Below, piece after piece: positions 58,403-64,000 of a stretch of DNA of 64,000 bases. The notes under the pieces were generated by a model. That model saw only the letters and a program-made list of their open reading frames with translations. It did no database searches and had not been told where the DNA came from. The stretch comes from Deroplatys truncata (lineage: Eukaryota; Arthropoda; Insecta; Mantodea; Mantidae). The first letter of the stretch is position 1; each line of letters starts with the position of its first letter. The translations under genes and the position numbers were made by a program. Location: contig CM060986.1 in the NCBI GenBank assembly GCA_030765065.1, positions 135,687,142 to 135,751,141 on the forward strand. The letters run 5' to 3'.

Positions 58403-58600
58403 GACGTCTGAAGATCGGAACAAACGTGCCTTCAGCGCAGACTCGGATCAACTGGCCGCAAGCGACTCCCTTGCCCTGCCTACAACACTTCCAGCCCGTC
58501 GTCGCACCACGCATGCGCCAACACTCCACCGTAAAATAAATAATAGGCAACGCTTGGTATTTTACTCAATTTCGTACGTATGTATTCCTTATCGTCACTC
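58403..58600 (-). promoter_or_regulatory. GC-rich island, possible first exon and promoter
   Basis: This is one of the few CpG-rich stretches in the window. On the minus strand it contains GCGCATGCGT (58509-58518), a close match to the NRF-1/Ewg site found in housekeeping promoters. It ends in CAGACGTC followed by a consensus splice donor GTAAGT (58402-58397). That arrangement suits a noncoding first exon of a minus-strand gene whose later exons lie at lower coordinates. The plus-strand ORF over the same bases (58380-58607) has no known motif. The evidence is pattern only. Confidence 0.25.
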
Positions 58601-58770
58601 TGCGTAAGTCAGCGGAAGGCTGCATTGATATCTCTTATCAAACAAATCCTTGGCAATAATAACAAAGCAGTAATTCTGGTTCTTTATAACTGTTTCCCTC
58701 TTTTCCTTTTCTTGTTCAAATTTTCAGTTCAATCTCAATTATTATTAATAATAATAATATTATTATTTAC

Positions 58771-59319
58771 TTGGAAACTGTGCATTCAGCTACATCTTTA
58801 CTAGCCAAAGGATCACAAAGTCAAACACGCAATTACCAGCATCCACTTACATCCTGGATCCTACAATTAGATCTGACAATAACAAGTGTGACAAGGCTAA
58901 AAAAATGGATAAAAAAAAGAAGACCATATATGAAAGTGGTATTCCTTTCGTGGAAGAAAAATAGAAATCTCAATTCGGTCAGCACAATTTCCATGTTCAA
59001 GGTCTTCTATTTGGTGCCCGTGGAACTTGACAAGGATGTATTTATCTTTTTATATAAATTAAGTTTTCATAAACAACAGATGTTACCCGTAACAGCCAAT
59101 ACAATTAGTGATTCGGTGTCCACTATCCATCAGTCACATCTATATAACAGACACTTATCAAGAGTAATTAATCACCTATGTGGATGTCTTTATCTTTTAT
59201 ATAATTCTAATATAATTTATAAAATGAAATTATGTAAATTATATACACAATCTACTGACGTGGTAAGCTGTGTCATGTGGCAACCTGCTAAATCAAACAG
59301 CTCCATTTTTGTTGTTTAA
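58771..59319 (+). other. Unrecognised 182-codon ORF
   Basis: This is the longest uninterrupted frame from a methionine in the window (METVHSATSLLAKGSQSQTR...). It has no domain, signal peptide or repeat that I recognise, and contains long AT-driven stretches (YLLYNSNIIYKMKLCKLY). It could be a chance frame or a decayed element. I do not call it a gene. Confidence 0.2.
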
Positions 59320-59329
59320 ATCAAGATAT

Positions 59330-60680
59330 TGTTGTGTCTTATTGTTGTTACTAGGCATGATAAAATATTTGAAATGACGAGGAAAATATATTGTAAAATC
59401 CACAATTTGTAGACATTTATTGTTCCACAATTACCAACAAGACTCCTTCTTATTATTCTTGTAGGGATTAACCTTTGTGTTCGCAACCCTTGAAATTTTA
59501 ATGTAGTAGTACAAATACGCCACTGCAAATTTTTAAGCTTAATACAGTTCCGATTCGTTCCTTGAAGAACCCTACTTTTAGTTTCAAGAAGAGTTAAATT
59601 ATTGAACTTCGTTTTGATTTTAATTAAAACTAAACTGAAAAAAATTTTGACATTATGGAGGTTATAGGTACTCGATACCGAATTTTCAACATTTCGGAAA
59701 ACAAAGCTTTTAAAATGTCCTATTAAAAATCCTCAAACACTGTAAAAATCAGGATCTGACTGCAGTTTTGCCCTTTTGGTCATAAATTGACAAATGCGGC
59801 GTTTAAATGGACGTGCGAAGTTGTGCACAAACGTGCGTGAAATTTTAAAACTTTAATTTCTCGTAATCTTTTTTTCTTAAACTTTTTGTAATTTTAAAAT
59901 AATTCAAGTTTTTAATTTTTTCAGATTTTGAGTATATATTCTTTGAGAATGGTGAATAGACCTTAAGAGCCTTTTCTTGATATCGAGTATATGGTATTAA
60001 AGCTGGAATACAGGATTTCTTTTAGAAGATTAAAAGAGTTGCATACTAAATTTAATCTTGGATTAAAGAACTAGAACAAGTCATATCATTATAACCCTAT
60101 CTCTTGCTTTACCCTTATGATTAAGATTTATAACCGTTGGGTGATTTGAAGAATACAGCATTGAAAGTTAAAAGGTTTTTATCTTGAGGAAATTTTACAT
60201 ATTCAGAATTTTCATTTTTAAAAATTAATTTGTTGAAAAAATGGTACTACATAGTACCACGAAAATTAATTTTACTATAAGACAAACATTTCAGCTAAAT
60301 TGGTTGAAATTTGTGGAAATAAGAAATCTCAATATTCTTAATTTCAATGCCCATAGCTTTCTTAGGTTTATAACGTAGTTCTTGCAAGTTAATTTCGTCT
60401 CCAATAAAGACACAATCATTTTTCTGTAAATATTTTTTGAGTAAAATTTGGTATATGCCATGCATGGCATACCCATCTATTAATCCATAGAATATGAGTT
60501 GGAGTCTTGGTTTACAGCGTTCTATAGCTAAGTTTTCTTCTGAGGTTTTTCCTTAGCCAGAAAAGACAAACTCTTTGGGCGAGTTCATCATTAGCTGTTA
60601 TCTTAAGATGCTAGGTATACGGAAAGTTGACTCCGTTGCTAAATGCTATATTTATTTTGTTTTTAACTCTATGATTATCA
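59330..60680. other. AT-rich, no recognisable feature
   Basis: No gene, tRNA-like box or family repeat is seen. Confidence 0.35.
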
Positions 60681-60685
60681 AGGCT

Positions 60686-61052
60686 GGCGGCGCCGTGGCC
60701 GTGGCTCGCCTCTCACCGAGGCGGTCCGGGTTCAATCCCAGGGACCCGCATGTGGGATTTGTGCTGGACAAAGCGGCGTCTGGGCGGGTTTTCTCCGGGT
60801 TTTCGGTTTCCCCCGCCATTCATTCCACCAACTGCTCCATCGTCACCTTTCCTTTCATCCATTTCACCATCATTTCGTTTCATCTACTTCCTTCCTCCCA
60901 TACCAGGCATCGGGCTGATCACCCATCCTGGATATTCTGTCTGATCCATGAGTGTCTGTTCCTCGACGGGCCTCTGACCCCAGGCTCCCGCCTGTAAGAC
61001 CTGGGGGTGTAAGTCCTACATATGAGGAGGTTAAACAGATAAAGAAGACGGA
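60686..61052 (+). mobile_element. tRNA-derived SINE, family S3
   Basis: The head GGCGGCGCCGTGGCCGTGG has a box A-like segment, and box B GGGTTCAATCCC is near 60728-60739. The body is C-rich (CCCCCGCCATTCATTCC, TTCCTTCCTCCCATACC) and ends near GAAGACGG. Near-identical 13-mers GAT(T/C)ATCAAGGCT at 60673-60685 and 61053-61065 flank it and look like a target duplication. ORFs here follow from composition. Confidence 0.65.
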
Positions 61053-61071
61053 GATCATCAAGGCTATTTTG

Positions 61072-61073
<2 letters not shown>

Positions 61074-61112
<39 letters not shown>
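61074..61112 (+). repeat. (TTA)n microsatellite
   Basis: About 13 units directly after the right flank of the SINE. Confidence 0.95.
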
Positions 61113-61114
<2 letters not shown>

Positions 61115-61119
61115 ACTTA

Positions 61120-61899
61120 CATGTTATCAAGTACAACAATAAAATACCAAACATTTACTCCGGTTACGTTTTTCTGGTGTTCAAGAAGGCAGAAATATAA
61201 TTTCTTTTAAAACATCGCACTGCAGCCAATGCCGTGAACTTTGCCAAGCTTCCAATCGTTAGCATTCATGCGATCTGTGCGAATTCCGCTTCTAATGAGG
61301 GTTTTGTAGTTATTGCGTGATTTAGATCTGTTAACTAAATGTGATCAATCAATCACTGATCCTGTTACTCCTGGAGGCAATGCAGGTCAGCAGCGAATAG
61401 AAAACGTACCCAGTTCATTGCGAGAGCTCTTCTGCTCTCCCCACCCTAATCCCTTCCCCCACAAGTTTGTTGGTCTTTCTCTTCTGCTATCAATCATGCA
61501 CTATGCTGGAGTATTTCTTAGCTACAACACTGTCATTGCACTTATTCTATTTTATATTTTGAAAACAAAATGCACATTTTTAATATACCTACATATTGTG
61601 TAACTAAACTAAGTAAAGAATGGTTCCATGCCTGTAATTAATTTCTGATATCTTAGGATTACAAAACATGTGATGAAAAGACGCCAATTAAAGTGTATCT
61701 CTAAAACAAAATACACGTGTTTAATAATAAGTAATGCATAATACCAATTAGACTAATATTAACTCAAAAATGTTCCAACATCTCAAATTTCATATGTTGA
61801 GAGGAATGTTTCTCAAAAAGCAAACAAAATTTTCAGCTATTAGTCCAGGATGTGACTCATTGATAACATATTTAAATTAATAACCACTTCTCTTTTTTT
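61120..61899. other. no recognisable feature
   Basis: An ORF at 61313-61603 has no known motif. Confidence 0.35.
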
Positions 61900-61906
61900 C
61901 TGGAAA

Positions 61907-62217
61907 ATAAAAACTGAATTGAGATTTATTTGTAAACTCTTTATCTGCTGTGGTCCTTAGCGTCCCATTCTACCTATATTGAGCATGAAAGATCGTTAAT
62001 TTTGCTCAGAGGCCTCTTTGTCAGGTTTGAGGTTCTTTTACGTGCCGTAAATATACGACACGGGACCACCGGCTTTATTTCCCTTCCGAAGGAACCCATG
62101 CTAAGGATTTTTACGCCCGGAAAAAAAACAAAAAAATCCATCGCTCTCCATTAGGTTTGAACCCGTAACCTCGAGAACTAGACGCTAGCACGGTAACCAT
62201 TACACCACGGAGAAAGA
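61907..62217 (-). mobile_element. tRNA-derived SINE, family S1, second copy
   Basis: Co-linear with 31802-32085 over its whole length: head CCGTGGTGTAATGGTTACCG with box B GGTTCAAACC (about 62154-62163), then GGGACGCTAAGGACCA in the body. It carries an extra A-rich insert of about 25 bp near 62118-62145. Flanking CTGGAAA at 61900-61906 and 62218-62224 is a probable short target duplication. Confidence 0.75.
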
Positions 62218-62382
62218 CTGGAAAGTATTGTTTTCTTTAACTGCACACAAATTTCGTTTATTTCATACAGAAGATTTGATTGCTATAGAAACAATTTCAT
62301 TCTTGACTTGTGTATCGAATTTTGTGTGAAGAAAATTGTCCTCGTGAAATGGTCTAAAATAAAATTACTTTAACAGAAAAAA

Positions 62383-63167
62383 TCTGAAGTGTTACACTCA
62401 CATGACTTTCTCTACTCTTGTACAAACTATTTTTACAAACGCTTATTCCCCGTAAGTTTCATGTTAATCGAGATGTTAATCTTATTGCTAATTTTCTTGT
62501 AGATGTAAGGGGAATATGGCAGTATTTAAGCGATAGTCAAATCTTTTAAGAGCTAGTTGCTACGTGGCGCATTCCATTCTCTTTGTATGTCCAGGACATA
62601 AAAATAAAGAATAACGAATTCCCATTTGAGAAAATAATTATTGAAAAATTTAAGGGAATAATAAACAATATCTCGAAAATGGTTCAATTAACAAAAAAAT
62701 GTATATAACATAAATTGTGTATTTTAACGCGATCTACATTTTTTGTGTAGTAACATTTTGTCTCTCTCTTATGGTTTACCAGTTATGCAAAAGTCGTTCA
62801 CAATGAATACTTTTGGAGACATTGCCGGAAAATTCACTTGTCATGAAAATATCTTAAATATATGATATTTTAATCAAAATCATTAGAGCCATTTTTGAGA
62901 AAATTAATACTTTCGAAAACCGTTCCATGTAAAGGGTAATCTGGGGTGGGGGATTTTCTTGAAAACCTTCGTGTCGCATCTCTGGAAGATACTGAACCTA
63001 AATACCAAGTTTGGTGTTTATCCGACTGTTCGTTTCTGAGTTATGCTGTTCACAGACACACACACGGACATGTTTCCAAAAATGCTTTTTTTGGTTTCAG
63101 GGGGCCTCAAAACATGTATTTCTGGTGAAATCTCGGTATCGAATTTTTGGGTGGAATGCAATACTTA
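62383..63167 (+). mobile_element. Family H copy, 3'-truncated
   Basis: It starts TCTGAAGTGTTACACTCACA after six A residues. It is highly similar to 28204-29016, with the recurring ORF (62946-63128), but stops after GGTGGAATGCAATACTT, losing the terminal hairpin. Confidence 0.85.
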
Positions 63168-64000
63168 TGAAGAACTCTGAATTTACGCTATAGAAGGAAT
63201 TTAAACAGAAGGGAAAAGAAAGAGCTGAAGTCGTTAAAACAGCGCCTCATAATCTGAGAATATGTCAACAAGTACCCGCATTAATTGTTATTTTTTTTAC
63301 AAAAGTAACAGAAATTGTAATTAAACTATTGTTTTACAGCATTTACCGATTTATTTACTTGGGAAATACGATTAGGAACCAAGTTTTTCTTTCTTTAGAA
63401 CAGACATCATCAGTTGGCCGCTTTCCGTTTTGAGCACGGTGTTCACGGCTGTGCAACAATGATGGACGACAATGTAGGAGGGTAGCGTTCTCTCATAGTG
63501 GCGGACGGACTGGCTGACAAGTTAGCGAATGAAGATGTATATGAGATGGTTGTGGTTCTATTTAAAAATGATATATTACAAATACTGGCAGGAAATATTA
63601 TTATGAGTGTGTTTTATCCGAATTTATGTCATTAAGACGTTAAAATAAAATTTTGTGGATGCTCAAGAAGGGAAAGGTTTGCTATATTAAACAAAGAAAA
63701 ATAAAGTTTTATTATTAAAAAGAAAATAATGCTTAATTATATTTTGGCGAAGTCATAGTTTAGTATTATGTTTTCTCTATTTTAATAAAATACTTTATTA
63801 TGCTCATTTAAATGTTTGATACAAATTAAAAAGTCAAACAATAAATAAATAAAATTGTGGTATAAATTGTGCTGCAAAGCAATGAGAAATATATAAAAAG
63901 ATGATTTAAATTGTATTCTTGAAACCAAAATCAGTACAAACATTATTGACAACATTATACGCAGATATATAACAGGGACTTTTTAAGAAAACTTTTTCGA
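63168..64000. other. AT-rich, no recognisable feature
   Basis: A short GC-richer patch at about 63410-63535 has no motif. The remainder is very AT-rich. Confidence 0.35.

Noticed and set aside
60575..61200. Coding ORFs of 60-140 codons
   Set aside because: They cover a C-rich SINE and a (TTA)n tract; the homopolymeric Leu/Asn runs are translations of the microsatellite.
2396..63167. CRISPR array or bacterial repeat system based on the many dispersed copies
   Set aside because: Copies are 0.2-1 kb, dispersed, on both strands and individually inserted in A-tracts, as expected of transposable elements in a eukaryote.

Overview
This window looks like intergenic or intronic DNA from a large, repeat-rich arthropod genome, most likely an insect. 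It is strongly AT-rich, has no bacterial-style gene organisation, and I found no intact conserved host gene. What can be recognised is almost entirely transposable elements at different stages of decay: mariner, Tc1-like, hAT and possible piggyBac DNA transposons, non-LTR retrotransposon fragments, solo LTRs, tRNA-derived SINEs and microsatellites. The species cannot be named from the sequence alone.

The dominant feature is one non-autonomous repeat family, called family H here. About 21 full or partial copies on both strands cover roughly 15 kb, about a quarter of the window by my hand tally. Each copy begins TCTGATGTGTTACACTCA, has an 11-bp motif (ACTTTCTCTAC) about 22 bases inside that end, carries a short (CA)n/(GT)n tract, and ends in an imperfect hairpin whose outer arm is the inverted copy of that motif. 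Copies sit in A/T homopolymer tracts, and some are nested inside others. The architecture resembles non-autonomous Helentrons (HINE/DINE-1-like elements). That assignment is an inference.

Layout. 1-1.3 kb: LINE C-terminal remnant (minus) and a mariner pseudogene (plus). 2.3-5.6 kb: nested and decayed family H copies. 7.3-8.5 kb: a MITE that still encodes a transposase N-terminus, then a GC-rich block. 11.36-13.66 kb: a mariner with matching inverted repeats, split by a 1,028-bp solo LTR with a 4-bp target duplication. 13.8-17.6 kb: family H, solo LTR, family H. 19.3-20.9 kb: Tc1-like pseudogene split by a SINE. 21.5-23.2 kb: non-LTR reverse transcriptase pseudogene (minus). 24.9-26.3 kb: a second LINE fragment abutting a truncated Tc1-like element (both minus). 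28-32.6 kb: family H and a SINE cluster. 32.97-34.92 kb: a hAT-type element with a perfect 8-bp target duplication, itself split by a solo LTR. 35.8-38.3 kb: a family H copy split by a TA-flanked MITE, then a solo LTR with a 5-bp target duplication. 39-46.7 kb: more family H, including a nested pair and a copy split by a TTAA-flanked, possibly piggyBac-derived insert. 46.7-49.1 kb: SINE-like sequences and a fourth solo LTR. 50.6-56.3 kb: family H. 56.3-62.4 kb: the least repetitive part, with a GC-richer island near 58.4-58.6 kb. 62.4-63.2 kb: a last family H copy.

Two places might belong to a host gene on the minus strand, both weakly supported: a possible terminal coding exon at 43565-43803, and a GC-rich possible first exon with a splice donor at about 58403-58600. 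The order of nesting gives a relative history: mariner, Tc1 and hAT insertions are older than the LTR or SINE insertions inside them, and family H was active over a long period.
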